Shown here one piece after another: positions 1-8,806 of a DNA stretch of 64,000 bases. The notes beneath the pieces were generated by a model, which saw nothing but the letters and a program-made list of their open reading frames with translations, did not search any database and had not been told where the DNA came from. Position 1 is the first letter of the stretch; each line of letters starts with the position of its first letter. This stretch comes from Ramlibacter tataouinensis (GTDB lineage: Bacteria > Pseudomonadota > Gammaproteobacteria > Burkholderiales > Burkholderiaceae_C). The stretch covers positions 3,869,001 through 3,933,000 of the forward strand of contig NZ_CP010951.1 in NCBI RefSeq assembly GCF_001580455.1, read 5' to 3'. The position numbers were made by a program, and so were the translations under genes.

Positions 1-2
1 CG

Positions 3-149
3 GTCCATGCCATGGAGGGCAGAACCTATCGTCCCGAGCTCCTGATGCAGCCCGAGGACGTGGCCGCGGTAGCGACCCATGCCCTGACCCTGCCTCGCCG
101 GATCGAAGTGACCGACATCAGCATCCGGCCGCAGCTCAAGTCGTACTGA
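3..149 (+). CDS. C-terminus of a short-chain dehydrogenase/reductase (partial)
   Basis: An open frame enters from the left edge and ends with TGA at 147-149, giving 48 residues. It contains the string MQPEDVAAVATHALTLP followed by an ITDISIRP-like tail (here VTDISIRP), the usual C-terminal end of classical SDR oxidoreductases, where a PEDVA segment precedes the last helix and strand. The Rossmann fold and the catalytic Tyr-Lys pair lie outside the window, so substrate and cofactor cannot be judged. The family assignment rests only on this C-terminal motif. Confidence 0.6.
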   Translation, partial: VHAMEGRTYRPELLMQPEDVAAVATHALTLPRRIEVTDISIRPQLKSY

Positions 150-174
150 CGGACATTGGGCATGCAGCCGCAGC

Positions 175-843
175 TCAGGCCGCACTGAGCGTGAACTTGC
201 GGCAGTAGAAGGCCTCGGCGAACCCGCCTGGCGCCGCGCACTCGATGCCGCGCAGGCGCGCCAGGGCCAGGAAGGTGTCCTCGGTCATCCAGCCCTTGTT
301 GCGTTCGGACTGGAACTGCTCGCAGATCAGGCGCGCCTTGCGCTCGCAGGCCGCGCGATCGAGCGGCACAAAGCAGTTCGGCGCGCCCAGGTCGCCGTCG
401 TACTTCGGGATCTCGTACTCCAGGATCAGGTGGCGCCGCCAGGTGTTCCAGGTCAGGTCGCTGATGGTGCGATGGTCCTGGTGCCGGTCGTCACGGTAGT
501 GCGTGAAGATGAGGTCGGGATTCACCGTTTTCTTGAGTGCCTCGAAAGCGTCCTTGATCCTTGCACCTTCGTGGGGAAAGAAGCCGTCGCGGAACTGATG
601 GACCAGCACATCCTTGGGTCCATGGGCTTGTTCCAGGAAAAGCGAAGCGCTGGCGCGCGCTTCGCGCTCCCGCTGCGAGGAAGAACTGAAGACCACCCAG
701 GTCACTTGCGCCTGCGGCAAATCGCCAAGCAGGCGCAGGATGGTGCCGCCGCAGCCGATCTCGATGTCGTCGCAGTGGGCCCCCAGGAAGAGGAGCGATG
801 GCGGGACGGCCGGGTCGCGGGGGAGCAGGTTCAAGGGCAGCAT
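175..843 (-). CDS. PIG-L/LmbE-family zinc deacetylase
   Basis: This 222-residue protein has the PIG-L hallmark near the N-terminus (GAHCDDIEIGCGGT, residues 21-34, a variant of AHPDDE with Cys in place of Pro). A second metal or catalytic segment, HYRDDRHQDHR, lies mid-protein. Family members are zinc-dependent N-acetyl hydrolases acting on N-acetylglucosaminyl or related amide substrates. The length is typical and there is no signal peptide, so it is probably cytoplasmic. It lies beyond the exopolysaccharide operon, in the same direction but separated from it by an opposing gene. A role in deacetylating a sugar nucleotide or lipid-linked sugar is inference. No strong ribosome-binding site precedes the ATG. 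Confidence 0.8.
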   Translation of the reverse strand: MLPLNLLPRDPAVPPSLLFLGAHCDDIEIGCGGTILRLLGDLPQAQVTWVVFSSSSQREREARASASLFLEQAHGPKDVLVHQFRDGFFPHEGARIKDAFEALKKTVNPDLIFTHYRDDRHQDHRTISDLTWNTWRRHLILEYEIPKYDGDLGAPNCFVPLDRAACERKARLICEQFQSERNKGWMTEDTFLALARLRGIECAAPGGFAEAFYCRKFTLSAA

Positions 844-1087
844 GGCGCGATGAAACAGTTACCGCATCCTACTTCCAGATGCCCGGGGGCGTGGCACCTG
901 GATCGCGGTTTTCCAGCAATCGTTTCCATGGCTGAGCTCGACCGGGTCTTATCCAATCCAACGCATTCTTATTCATCGTCAGAGTGAAAACGGCAATTCC
1001 GGATCCACAAATTAGAAGCGAATTGTTGGAGAATGGAAAAGCCCGAAATGCTTTTGAACAGCGACTACCCGTCGCGCAGAGGCGCTC

Positions 1088-2248
1088 ATGGATTACACAA
1101 GACAACAGTTTTTGAGCGGGCCGGCACAAGATGGGGTGGAAGCTCCTTCCCTGTGTGCTGGCGAGTGGGTTCAGGTCCGCAGCCGCGAAGAGATCCTCGC
1201 GACGCTGGACGAGCACGGACGGCTCGATGGCATGCCATTCATGCCCGAGATGCTGGCTTCCTGTGGCAAGACACTGCGCGTGTTCAAGCGAGCCCACAAG
1301 ACCTGTGACACTGTCTGCTACAGCGGGGCACGCAAGCTCGAACGCACGGTGCACCTAGAAGGATCACGCTGCGACGGCAGCGCGCACGGAGGGTGCCAAG
1401 CCGCATGTTCGCTGTACTGGAACGAAGCCTGGCTCAAACCGGCCGCCGACCCGGTGTCCGGCCGCCGGGCGGTGCGCCGCGAAGCCTTGCGGCGGCATGC
1501 GAGCGGCTGCAGCATGGAGCAGCTGGCACGTGCGACGCAGGGGGGCCATGATCCCGAGAAGGGGCCGCGTTACGCTTGCCAGGCCACCGAGCTGCTGCAT
1601 GCGACAAAGCCGCTGTCGCCCTATGACCTTCGCCAATACGTCGAAGACTACCGTTCGGGCAATGCCGATCTGGCGACCTTGTTGCGCGGGTTCGTCTATC
1701 GCTTGGGTGTGTTCGTGGTGCGGCGGGGCGAGCGGCTTGGGCGGCGCATCGGGCTGGGGGATCGCCTCGCAAAAGGCTTGATGAAAGCCTATGACGGACT
1801 GCAACGGCTGCTGCCTGGCGGCGTTCCGTTCCCGCGGCGCAGGGGTACGATCCTCCAAGGCCAGCCGACGCCGGATGTCGCCATCGGTCAGCTGGTACCC
1901 GGCAGTCAGGTGCGCGTGAAGTCCTATCGGGAGATCCTGGCCACGCTCAACGCGGACAACAAGACGCGAGGCCTGTACTTCGATGCGGAAAACGTGCCGT
2001 ACTGCGACAAGCAGTTCACCGTGCGCGCTCTGGTCCAGCACATCATCGATGAGAAGACGGGCTACATGCTGCACTTCAAGTCGCCCTCGATCATCCTGCA
2101 GGGCGTGCATTGCCAGGGCACCTATAGCGACAACCGCATGTTCTGCCCCCGGGCCATCTATCCGTACTGGCGCCCCATCTGGCTCAAGCCGGTGGAGGCC
2201 GAGCAGCCCCAGGCCGATTCGCCGGGGGCGAGCGGACACGCCGCCTGA
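1088..2248 (+). CDS. Unknown protein with two copies of a Cys-rich domain
   Basis: The protein has 386 residues and no recognised function. Two related domains are visible. Residues 23-118 carry GEWVQVRSREEILATLD, a Cys-Gly-Lys segment, then a Cys-rich stretch with HLEGSRCDGSAHGGC and end in WNEAWLKP. Residues 270-369 carry GSQVRVKSYREILATLN, YCDKQF, LQGVHCQGTY and end in WRPIWLKP. A basic linker (about 120-265) joins them. The conserved Cys and His suggest metal binding, perhaps an iron-sulfur or zinc site, but this is inference. The second copy has lost part of the RCDG-AHGGC motif. The gene runs opposite to the exopolysaccharide operon and converges on its last gene. There is no signal peptide. 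Confidence 0.7.
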   Translation: MDYTRQQFLSGPAQDGVEAPSLCAGEWVQVRSREEILATLDEHGRLDGMPFMPEMLASCGKTLRVFKRAHKTCDTVCYSGARKLERTVHLEGSRCDGSAHGGCQAACSLYWNEAWLKPAADPVSGRRAVRREALRRHASGCSMEQLARATQGGHDPEKGPRYACQATELLHATKPLSPYDLRQYVEDYRSGNADLATLLRGFVYRLGVFVVRRGERLGRRIGLGDRLAKGLMKAYDGLQRLLPGGVPFPRRRGTILQGQPTPDVAIGQLVPGSQVRVKSYREILATLNADNKTRGLYFDAENVPYCDKQFTVRALVQHIIDEKTGYMLHFKSPSIILQGVHCQGTYSDNRMFCPRAIYPYWRPIWLKPVEAEQPQADSPGASGHAA

Positions 2249-2250
2249 GG

Positions 2251-2265
2251 CCGCGCGCAGCGCGG
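2251..2265. terminator. Possible bidirectional terminator hairpin
   Basis: A perfect GC-rich stem (CCGCGC, loop GCA, GCGCGG) fills the 17-base gap between two converging stop codons. There is no clear T-run on either side, so activity as an intrinsic terminator is uncertain. Confidence 0.3.
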
Positions 2266-3057
2266 TCAAAGCGTGGGCTGGCCTGCTTTCCAGACCTCCC
2301 ACGGAGCGGACCCTGTCGCGTACAGCTGCTCGAGCTGCTGGCGGTCCTTGAACGTGTCCATGCTGGCCCAGAAGCCATCGTAGACGTAGGCGCCCAGCTG
2401 CTTGTCCTTGATCAAGCGCTTGAAGGGCGCCTCCACCAGTTCCTCGCCTTCGCGCAGGTACTCGAAGATCTCACGCTTGAAGATGAAGAAGCCTCCATTG
2501 AGCCGTGCTGATCCGCTGTCGATCGGGCGGATATCCGTCACCAGGCCGGTGCCTTTCTCGACGTCCGCCACGTGGTAGCTCAGGTTGGGCCGCACGGCCA
2601 GGAAACTTGCGATCCGGCCTTGTTGCCGGAAGGCGTCGAGCTGTTCGGGCAGGGGCAGGTCGGTGAGTCCGTCGCTGTAGTTGGCCATGAACTCTTCTTC
2701 GCCGGCCAGGTGCTTTTGCACTGCCTTCAGCCGCATGCCGATGTTGGCATGCACGCCGGTGTCCACGAAGGTGATTCGCCAGTCCTGAATATCACGGTTG
2801 AGCAGCTGCAGGTCCTTGCCGCCGCCCGACAGGACGAAGTCATTCGACGCGCATTCGCTGTAGTTGAGGAAGTAGTTCTTGATGGCGTCGGCCCTGTACC
2901 CCAGGCACAGCAAGAAGTCCTTGTGGCCGAAATGGGCGTAGTACTTCATCACGTGCCACAGCAACGGCCGGTAGCCGATGTGCACCATGGGCTTGGGGAT
3001 GTTTTCGGCATCACGGATGCGAAGGCCAAGCCCGCCACAGAACAAGACGACTTTCAT
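2266..3057 (-). CDS. RfbF-like glucose-1-phosphate cytidylyltransferase
   Basis: The 263-residue protein starts MKVVLFCGGLGLRI, the nucleotide-binding signature of sugar-1-phosphate nucleotidyltransferases, followed by PKPMVHIG, WHVMKYYAHFG and DFLLCLGYRAD. This pattern matches the RfbF group, which makes CDP-glucose from CTP and glucose-1-phosphate. NYSDGL is the metal-binding Asp region. A longer in-frame extension exists upstream, but the conserved family start is the Met at 3055-3057. It is the last gene of the exopolysaccharide operon, 38 bases after the GT2 gene, and should supply an activated sugar for the repeat unit. CDP-glucose rather than another NDP-sugar is inferred from overall similarity. 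No CDP-sugar dehydratase is in view. Confidence 0.8.
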   Translation of the reverse strand: MKVVLFCGGLGLRIRDAENIPKPMVHIGYRPLLWHVMKYYAHFGHKDFLLCLGYRADAIKNYFLNYSECASNDFVLSGGGKDLQLLNRDIQDWRITFVDTGVHANIGMRLKAVQKHLAGEEEFMANYSDGLTDLPLPEQLDAFRQQGRIASFLAVRPNLSYHVADVEKGTGLVTDIRPIDSGSARLNGGFFIFKREIFEYLREGEELVEAPFKRLIKDKQLGAYVYDGFWASMDTFKDRQQLEQLYATGSAPWEVWKAGQPTL

Positions 3058-3095
3058 GTTGTGTACTCCCGTGCAAATCGGCTTTGGAAACGGTT

Positions 3096-3941
3096 TTACC
3101 CCTGTCGCGGTGTAGCGATCCAGTTGCGCAAGCCTGCCACCAGGTCCCGCAGCTTCGAGTTGAATGCCCGGAACCGGCCCTTCAGCAGCATCAGTCCCGC
3201 ACGCCAGGCCTTCCCGCCCCAGTAGTTCCAAAACATGGGCGAGAAGAAAGAGGCGCCGTGCCCGCGCGCCATGCGCCGCCCCTGGATCCAATACTCGTAC
3301 TTGTGGATGTCGGACAGTTGCCCGCGACGGACGCGGAAGGCGCCCCACCAGTCGTCGACATGGAGGATGGGGTAGAGCTTGCTGATGCGGATCCACAGTT
3401 CCCAGTCGCATACCAGCGGGTACCGGCCGTCGACGGAGACCCCCGCGCGCTCTAGTGCCTCACGGCGGATGAATGCGCCCTGCGTGGGCACGTAGTTCCT
3501 TTCCTCCAGCAGTTCTCGAAGGCCTGCCTGCCGGCTGCGTTCCCGGTCGATTTCGACGCCGTCTTCGTCCACGTGCAGGAAGTTGCAATAGACCATTCCG
3601 GCCTCGGGATGCTGCTTGAGCGCTTCAACGGCCCGCGCAATGGCGCCCGGCAGGTAGCAGTCATCGGCGCAAAGCCAGCCCACGATGTCGCCCTGCGCCA
3701 AGGCGAAGCCATGGTCCATCTTGGCGGTGAGGCCGGCGGGTGCCGGCGAGATGACACGCAGCGCCGGAAAACGGGCCAGGATCTCCGGGGTCTGGTCGGT
3801 GGAGCCCGAATCGAGCACGATGTGTTCGATGCGCGGGTAGCCCTGGTCGCCGACGCTTCGCAGCGTCTCCTCGATGAAACGGCCGGTGTTGTAAGACGGC
3901 GTCACGACCGACACCAAGGGGGTCTTGGGCAGGGGCTTCAC
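3096..3941 (-). CDS. Family 2 glycosyltransferase
   Basis: This 281-residue GT-A-fold enzyme has VSVVTPSYNTGRFIEETLRSV at its N-terminus, the acidic segment LDSGSTDQT for nucleotide-sugar binding, WLCADDCYLPGA as the DxD-like metal site (about residue 90) and a CDWELWIRIS motif typical of GT2 polysaccharide enzymes. It has no transmembrane segment and probably acts at the cytoplasmic membrane face, adding one sugar to the lipid-linked repeat unit. Its start overlaps the stop of the upstream GT4 gene by four bases (3938-3941), which indicates translational coupling. The sugar transferred cannot be predicted. Confidence 0.88.
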   Translation of the reverse strand: MKPLPKTPLVSVVTPSYNTGRFIEETLRSVGDQGYPRIEHIVLDSGSTDQTPEILARFPALRVISPAPAGLTAKMDHGFALAQGDIVGWLCADDCYLPGAIARAVEALKQHPEAGMVYCNFLHVDEDGVEIDRERSRQAGLRELLEERNYVPTQGAFIRREALERAGVSVDGRYPLVCDWELWIRISKLYPILHVDDWWGAFRVRRGQLSDIHKYEYWIQGRRMARGHGASFFSPMFWNYWGGKAWRAGLMLLKGRFRAFNSKLRDLVAGLRNWIATPRQG

Positions 3942-5167
3942 GCATGTCTCCTTCGCAAGATCGAGGGGTCACCTGCACCGCCGCCCGCCTGGGCTTCTGT
4001 CATGACATGGAGGTACTCGTCCTGCATTCTTTCGAGTTGGAAGTAGCTGGCACGGTTGCGCACATGCCGGTGCATCTCCTCCAGGATGCTGCGGTCGCGC
4101 AGGAACACTTCGATGGCTTCGCGCAGGGCCTGCGGCTGCAGCGGTTCGTAGATCAGCCCCGTTCGGCCGGCCTCAACCGCTTCGGGGAAGCCGCCCCGGT
4201 TCGAGACGATTGCGGGCACGCCGTGCATGCAGGCCTCGAGCACTGTCGTCGCGAACGGCTCCTGCCACAGCGACGGCACGACCAGCACGTCGATCGCGCG
4301 GTACACCTCGCCCGGATCCACGAATCCGAGGAAGCGAACGTTCGGCGGTGCCGTGGCGCGCAGTGCGGATTCGTAGGCCGCGGCGCCCTTGCCAGCGACC
4401 ACCAGCTGACACCGGGAAGGGTCCCAGGTCCGCATCTGTTCGATCAGTTGCGCGATGCCCTTGCTGGGAAGGAGTTGCCCGACATAACCCAGCTGGAGGG
4501 GGCGCGCCGGATCGGGCCGCAGAGGGTGTTGTTGCGCGGGTTTGGGCAGGGCGTTGTGAATCACGCGCGCCTGGGCGCGCTGGAAGTAACCGGCCACGAG
4601 GTGCCGATCCAGCGTGAACCGGCTGACGCCGATGACGTGGTCTACCTTGTCGGACAGGCGCTGGCTCGGTGAGGTGTAGCGCTTGCACGTCGCGCATTGG
4701 CCTTGGCAGTTGGTGCCGTCCCTGAACATGGTGGTCTTGGGACACATCAGCGAGTAGTCGTGCAGCGTGTGGACCAGCGGCAACCGCCGCGCCTTCACTG
4801 CGCCCCATACGGCGCAGGAGAGCCCGGTCAACTGGTGGCTGTTGACGATGTCCGGCTTCTCCAGATCGAGCACGCGGCCGACCGCGCGCGCCATGAAGAC
4901 GTTGTGGCGATCGATGCCGTGCCAGGCGGCGCGCAGCAGGCCGGACCGTTCCTCGCGGGCCCAGGGCCAGTAGAGGTTCTTCAGTCCCAGGTAGTGCACC
5001 TTCACCCCGTTGACCTGGTCGATCCGGTGACCGGATTCCTGCTGCACGGTCACCACGACGGGATCATGGCCCTGCTGGCGCATGCCCTCCGCGACGATGC
5101 GCACGATCTTTTCCGCGCCGCCGACCTGGTTCGGGTGATACAGCGAACTGATGAACAGCGGCTTCAT
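3938..5167 (-). CDS. Family 4 glycosyltransferase
   Basis: The 409-residue GT-B enzyme begins MKPLFISSLYHPNQVGGAEKIVRIVAEGM, an acceptor-domain start with the GGAE loop. The donor half carries LGYVGQLLPSKGIAQLIE and, further on, VVPSLWQEPFATTVLEACMHGVPAI, the E-x7-E-type signature of GT4. A Cys-rich segment (CPKTTMFRDGTNCQGQCATCKR) is common in exopolysaccharide GT4 enzymes. The start at 5165-5167 overlaps the upstream stop as ATGA. The open frame extends further upstream, but the conserved N-terminus fits this Met. It is one of three consecutive GT4 genes in the operon. Donor and acceptor are unknown. Confidence 0.88.
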   Translation of the reverse strand: MKPLFISSLYHPNQVGGAEKIVRIVAEGMRQQGHDPVVVTVQQESGHRIDQVNGVKVHYLGLKNLYWPWAREERSGLLRAAWHGIDRHNVFMARAVGRVLDLEKPDIVNSHQLTGLSCAVWGAVKARRLPLVHTLHDYSLMCPKTTMFRDGTNCQGQCATCKRYTSPSQRLSDKVDHVIGVSRFTLDRHLVAGYFQRAQARVIHNALPKPAQQHPLRPDPARPLQLGYVGQLLPSKGIAQLIEQMRTWDPSRCQLVVAGKGAAAYESALRATAPPNVRFLGFVDPGEVYRAIDVLVVPSLWQEPFATTVLEACMHGVPAIVSNRGGFPEAVEAGRTGLIYEPLQPQALREAIEVFLRDRSILEEMHRHVRNRASYFQLERMQDEYLHVMTEAQAGGGAGDPSILRRRHA

Positions 5168-6348
5168 GGCTGCTCCAGGGTGCGGCGCGGGGCGAATCCG
5201 CGGCGGGTGCGCAGCGCGGCGAGCGTCGGGGCGAGCATGGCGGCCAGCACCTCGGCGGTCTTGTCCCAGGAGAACTGCGCCAGCCACTTCTGCCGCGCCG
5301 CGTCGTCAAGGACATGGTCGGCCTGCATCCAGCGCGCCAGCGCTTCGGCGTCCAGCGGATCGATGACATCCACCAGCGGCCCGCCGACCTCCGCGGATGA
5401 CGTGGCACGGGCGACCACGACCGGCGTGCCGCAGCCGAGCGACTCCAGGACCGGAATGCCGAAGCCTTCCGAAAAGGATGGGTAGAGCAGGCCCCGCGAT
5501 TGCCGGTACAGCGCGGGAAGCAGTTCTGCCGGCACGTAGCTGATCTTGCGGAAGTGATCGGCCAGCCCGAGCACGCGGATCGTTTCCCAGTCGGCCTCGT
5601 CGCGCCACCCGCGCGGCCCTGCGACCACGATGAGCGGCTGCTGCCCTTGTTCCTTCAGCCGCTTCACCGCCTCGATCGCCAGCGCGAAGTTCTTGCGCGG
5701 CGAAATGCGGCCGACGAAAAGGTGGTAGGACCTGGGCGCCAGCCCGTAGGCATCGAACAGGCGGCCCGCTTCGCCAGGCTTGTGCTGGGTGGAAAAGCGT
5801 GCGCTATCGAATCCGAGGGGTGCCACGATGAGGCGCTTGGGGTCAGCTTCAAGCATATCGACCAACTTGCGCGCCGTGTGGTCGCTGCCGGTGGCAATGA
5901 GCTCGGCCGTACGCAGCACCCTCGGCAACTGCACCCCGAAGTACAGCCGCTTCAGCCTGCCGTACTCGGCCGGGAACTCCAGCGGGCAGATGTCCATCAC
6001 GGTGGCGATCCGCAGGCGCGGCAGCAAGACCGGTGGCGGGAGCTTGTGATCCAGGCTGTAGTAGCAGTTCCACCCGCGTGCGCGCAGCGGCAGCTGCAGG
6101 TAGATCTCCGGCAGCTTCCTTTTGTTGGAGACGCGGCTGGGCAGCAGGGTATGCACCACACCCCCGCCCGCGCGCACCTCGTCGGCCAACCGCGGCGCGT
6201 CGGCGCGCACTGCCACCGTCACCCCGAATCCGCCAGGGCACAGCAGCGCAGGTAACCGCCGGGCCACTTCGTAGGCATACACGCCCATGCCGGAGGCTTC
6301 AGGGCCCCATTGGTCCGCGACCATGAAGAGGTCCTGGCCCGCCATCAT
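5164..6348 (-). CDS. Family 4 glycosyltransferase
   Basis: The 394-residue GT-B protein begins MMAGQDLFMVADQWGPEASGMGVYAYEVARRL. Its donor domain has HLFVGRISPRKNFALAIEAVKRL and LLYPSFSEGFGIPVLESLGCGTPVVVA, the classic mannosyltransferase-like EGFGIPVLE motif of GT4. It is coupled at both ends by ATGA overlaps (6345-6348 and 5164-5167). It probably adds a hexose to the lipid-linked repeat unit on the cytoplasmic side. The similarity to mannosyltransferases is suggestive only. Confidence 0.88.
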   Translation of the reverse strand: MMAGQDLFMVADQWGPEASGMGVYAYEVARRLPALLCPGGFGVTVAVRADAPRLADEVRAGGGVVHTLLPSRVSNKRKLPEIYLQLPLRARGWNCYYSLDHKLPPPVLLPRLRIATVMDICPLEFPAEYGRLKRLYFGVQLPRVLRTAELIATGSDHTARKLVDMLEADPKRLIVAPLGFDSARFSTQHKPGEAGRLFDAYGLAPRSYHLFVGRISPRKNFALAIEAVKRLKEQGQQPLIVVAGPRGWRDEADWETIRVLGLADHFRKISYVPAELLPALYRQSRGLLYPSFSEGFGIPVLESLGCGTPVVVARATSSAEVGGPLVDVIDPLDAEALARWMQADHVLDDAARQKWLAQFSWDKTAEVLAAMLAPTLAALRTRRGFAPRRTLEQP

Positions 6349-7463
6349 GCAACCCTTCCGCGCACCGCCGGCGGCATGGCGAGCTCGCGATAGAGGACGT
6401 CGAGTTCGCGTACCACGCGGTCGACCTGGAACGCCTCGAGGTAGCGGTGCCGGGCCCGCGTGCTCATCAGCCGCAAGGAGGCCGCATCCAGGCTCGCCAG
6501 CACCGCCGCGAGCTGCGACGGTGAATCGACGTCCACCAGCCGGCCGGTGATCCCGTCCTGCACGGCTTCCGGGATGCCGCCCACGCGCGACGCGATCACG
6601 GGAAGCCCCGCGCGCATCGCCTCGAGTGCCACGATCGGAAGGCCCTCCCAGCGCGACGGCATCACCAGCACGTCGGCGGCCGCGTAGAGCTGCGCGATCC
6701 GCTCACGCGGGAGCCAGCCGAGCACCTTGACGTTGTCCGGCGTCTGGATGGCGGTCTCTCCGTCGCCGACCACCGAGGCGCCGACGACGAGCGCGCCGGC
6801 GCGCGCACCCAGCTGCTGCATCGCCGTGAGCAGGACATCCACGCCCTTTTGCGTGTCCAGGCGGCCGACGAACAGGATGCGCAGCCCCTGGCCCGGCCAG
6901 GACTGCGCGCCCGCCGTGGCATCACGAAGCGCGTGGTCGGCGATGCCGTTGACCACCACGCTCATCTTCGCCCGTGGGATGCCGGCGCGCGCGCCTTGCT
7001 CGTAGTCCTGCCGCGAGACGCACACGATTCGATCGCACAGACCCGACAGCAGGCGCTCCAGCGAGCGGGCCACCCGCAACTGGAGGACGCCGCCGCGCCG
7101 GTCGAACGACCAGCCGTGGGCGCAGTAGACGATCGCCGGGTTCAGCCCCGGCACGCGCAGCAGCGGCCGCAGGGCCAGTCCCGCGAACGTGGAATGCAGG
7201 TGCACCACATCGGGCTCCCATCGGCGGACCAGGTCCAGCGCGAGGGTCGTCATGCGCCAGGTGCTCAGCAGGCGGCCGTCGCCGCCACCGGGATAGGTGA
7301 CCAGGCACTGCGGCAACAGGCCGGGGAAGGCGGCGGCGTGCTCTTGCGGCATCACGGCACGAAGGCTGTCGCGCCCATAGAGGGACGCCTGCAGGGGCAG
7401 GATCTCCTCCAGATAGCTGCCCACCCCGCCCAATGCCGTCTGCGCGACGTGAAGCACTTTCAC
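6345..7463 (-). CDS. Family 4 glycosyltransferase, GTG start
   Basis: The 372-residue protein begins MKVLHVAQTALGGVGSYLEEILPLQ, a standard GT4 opening. RILFVGRLDTQKGVDVLLTAM and VLVMPSRWEGLPIVALEAMRAGLPVIA form the donor-binding half. The start is a GTG at 7461-7463, chosen because the conserved family N-terminus begins there, a GGAGGAAC-like ribosome-binding site precedes it, and it overlaps the upstream stop (GTGA, 7460-7463). An open frame continues upstream but lacks family residues. It acts in repeat-unit assembly with the neighbouring transferases. Confidence 0.87.
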   Translation of the reverse strand: MKVLHVAQTALGGVGSYLEEILPLQASLYGRDSLRAVMPQEHAAAFPGLLPQCLVTYPGGGDGRLLSTWRMTTLALDLVRRWEPDVVHLHSTFAGLALRPLLRVPGLNPAIVYCAHGWSFDRRGGVLQLRVARSLERLLSGLCDRIVCVSRQDYEQGARAGIPRAKMSVVVNGIADHALRDATAGAQSWPGQGLRILFVGRLDTQKGVDVLLTAMQQLGARAGALVVGASVVGDGETAIQTPDNVKVLGWLPRERIAQLYAAADVLVMPSRWEGLPIVALEAMRAGLPVIASRVGGIPEAVQDGITGRLVDVDSPSQLAAVLASLDAASLRLMSTRARHRYLEAFQVDRVVRELDVLYRELAMPPAVRGRVA

Positions 7464-8806
7464 GAGAGTTCCTCCACCTTGAGCGGTTCGCCGGCACGCA
7501 CGTCGATGATGTAGACGCTGCGCGGCGTGAGCCGGACAGTTGCGTAGGCCCCCTGCGGCCCGATCTCCATGCTGGCTGCCTGCAGGCTGCAGACAGCGGG
7601 GGACGAAAAGGAAGTTGCCGGCGCGTCGTTGCTGGCCAGCCGGACGGAAACCGGCTGCTGGACCTTGCCCCGCGCCCAAAGCAGCCACCTGTCGCTGTCG
7701 CCATTGCGAAAACTCGCCGCCGCCATCTTGTTTCCGGGCACGAAGGTGGCGGGCCGCGACGCCAGCAGAGCGCCCAATTCGCGCAGCGCGCACCCGGCGG
7801 GCTTTTCGGTGCCGTCGCGCCGCAACAGCCCGAACCGGTGCTCCTGGTTGTGCGGATCGTCGCCGCCGTCCCGCAGCTCGTAGAACCAGACTCCGGCAAC
7901 CCACGGCCGCACACTCGCCTCCAGCAGGAAGCGCACCGAATGCTGCGCGGCCGCCTTTTCGCTCACGCCGCACTTGCCCAGATGTGTCGGCCAGCCCACT
8001 TCCGTCACGTAGAAAGGCATCTGCCGATGGCCCGCAGCGGCCACGATCACGTGCAGGGCGTCCAGGCGCTCGGCCATCTCGTCGGATCCGACGAGCATCG
8101 GAGCGCTGCAGTGGTTGTACAGGTGAACGGACAACGCGTCCGTGTGAGACAGCAGGCCTTGGCCGATGGCCTGGCGCATCCAGCGCCACTCGACCGAATC
8201 CTCGCCGGCGGATCCGGCCAGGACCGTGATTCTCGGGTGCTCGGCCTTTAGCTTCGCATAGGTTACCTGCGCCAGCCGCGCATAGTCATGGGCGTCCCCT
8301 CGGCTTCTGACCGCGCGCTCGTGGCTGGTCGGCATGTTCCACTCGTTCCAGACCTCGACCCAACGGATGCCCGGACTGGCTTCGCCCGCGACGTAAGCGG
8401 CATAGCGGGCAAAGGCGCTTCGCGCGGTATCTGACTTCGGTTGTGCACCCGAGTCATAGCGGAGATGGCCGAAGTCGAGCGTCAGCAGGCCGGCGAATGG
8501 CGCGGGCATCGACGCCCAGGCCTGCTGGGAACGCAATGCGCCGCGGCGCAGCTCGAGCCTCCCCGCATCATCCTCGACGTCCGACCAGAACATTTCGTCG
8601 CGGGACGTCGTGAATCGCGAACGCTGCATCCATGAGTGAAACGAACCGATGTCCGTTCCGGATGGCTCGAATGCGAAATGCGTTTGCACGCCGACGGCCA
8701 GCGGCTTCGCAGTGTCGGCTGCGGACGTCGCCATCGGCAGGATGGCAAGGGCAGCCAGAGCCGCCGCGCCCAGCGCCGTGCCGGCCATCACGCAGGCGCT
8801 CCTCAT
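7460..8806 (-). CDS. Secreted clan GH-A glycosidase (PslG-like)
   Basis: The 448-residue protein has an N-terminal signal sequence (Ala-rich, ending near ATSAADTA, about residue 31) and a TIM-barrel glycosidase body. WVEVWNEWN (E155) fits the acid/base Glu of clan GH-A, and FYVTEVGWPT (E269) fits the nucleophile. A beta-sandwich-like C-terminal part follows. The layout resembles PslG-type GH39 enzymes found inside exopolysaccharide operons, which trim or edit polymer in the periplasm. Placement between polymerase and glycosyltransferase genes, coupled by ATGA at 8803-8806, supports a polymer-processing job. The exact GH family is uncertain. Confidence 0.8.
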   Translation of the reverse strand: MRSACVMAGTALGAAALAALAILPMATSAADTAKPLAVGVQTHFAFEPSGTDIGSFHSWMQRSRFTTSRDEMFWSDVEDDAGRLELRRGALRSQQAWASMPAPFAGLLTLDFGHLRYDSGAQPKSDTARSAFARYAAYVAGEASPGIRWVEVWNEWNMPTSHERAVRSRGDAHDYARLAQVTYAKLKAEHPRITVLAGSAGEDSVEWRWMRQAIGQGLLSHTDALSVHLYNHCSAPMLVGSDEMAERLDALHVIVAAAGHRQMPFYVTEVGWPTHLGKCGVSEKAAAQHSVRFLLEASVRPWVAGVWFYELRDGGDDPHNQEHRFGLLRRDGTEKPAGCALRELGALLASRPATFVPGNKMAAASFRNGDSDRWLLWARGKVQQPVSVRLASNDAPATSFSSPAVCSLQAASMEIGPQGAYATVRLTPRSVYIIDVRAGEPLKVEELS

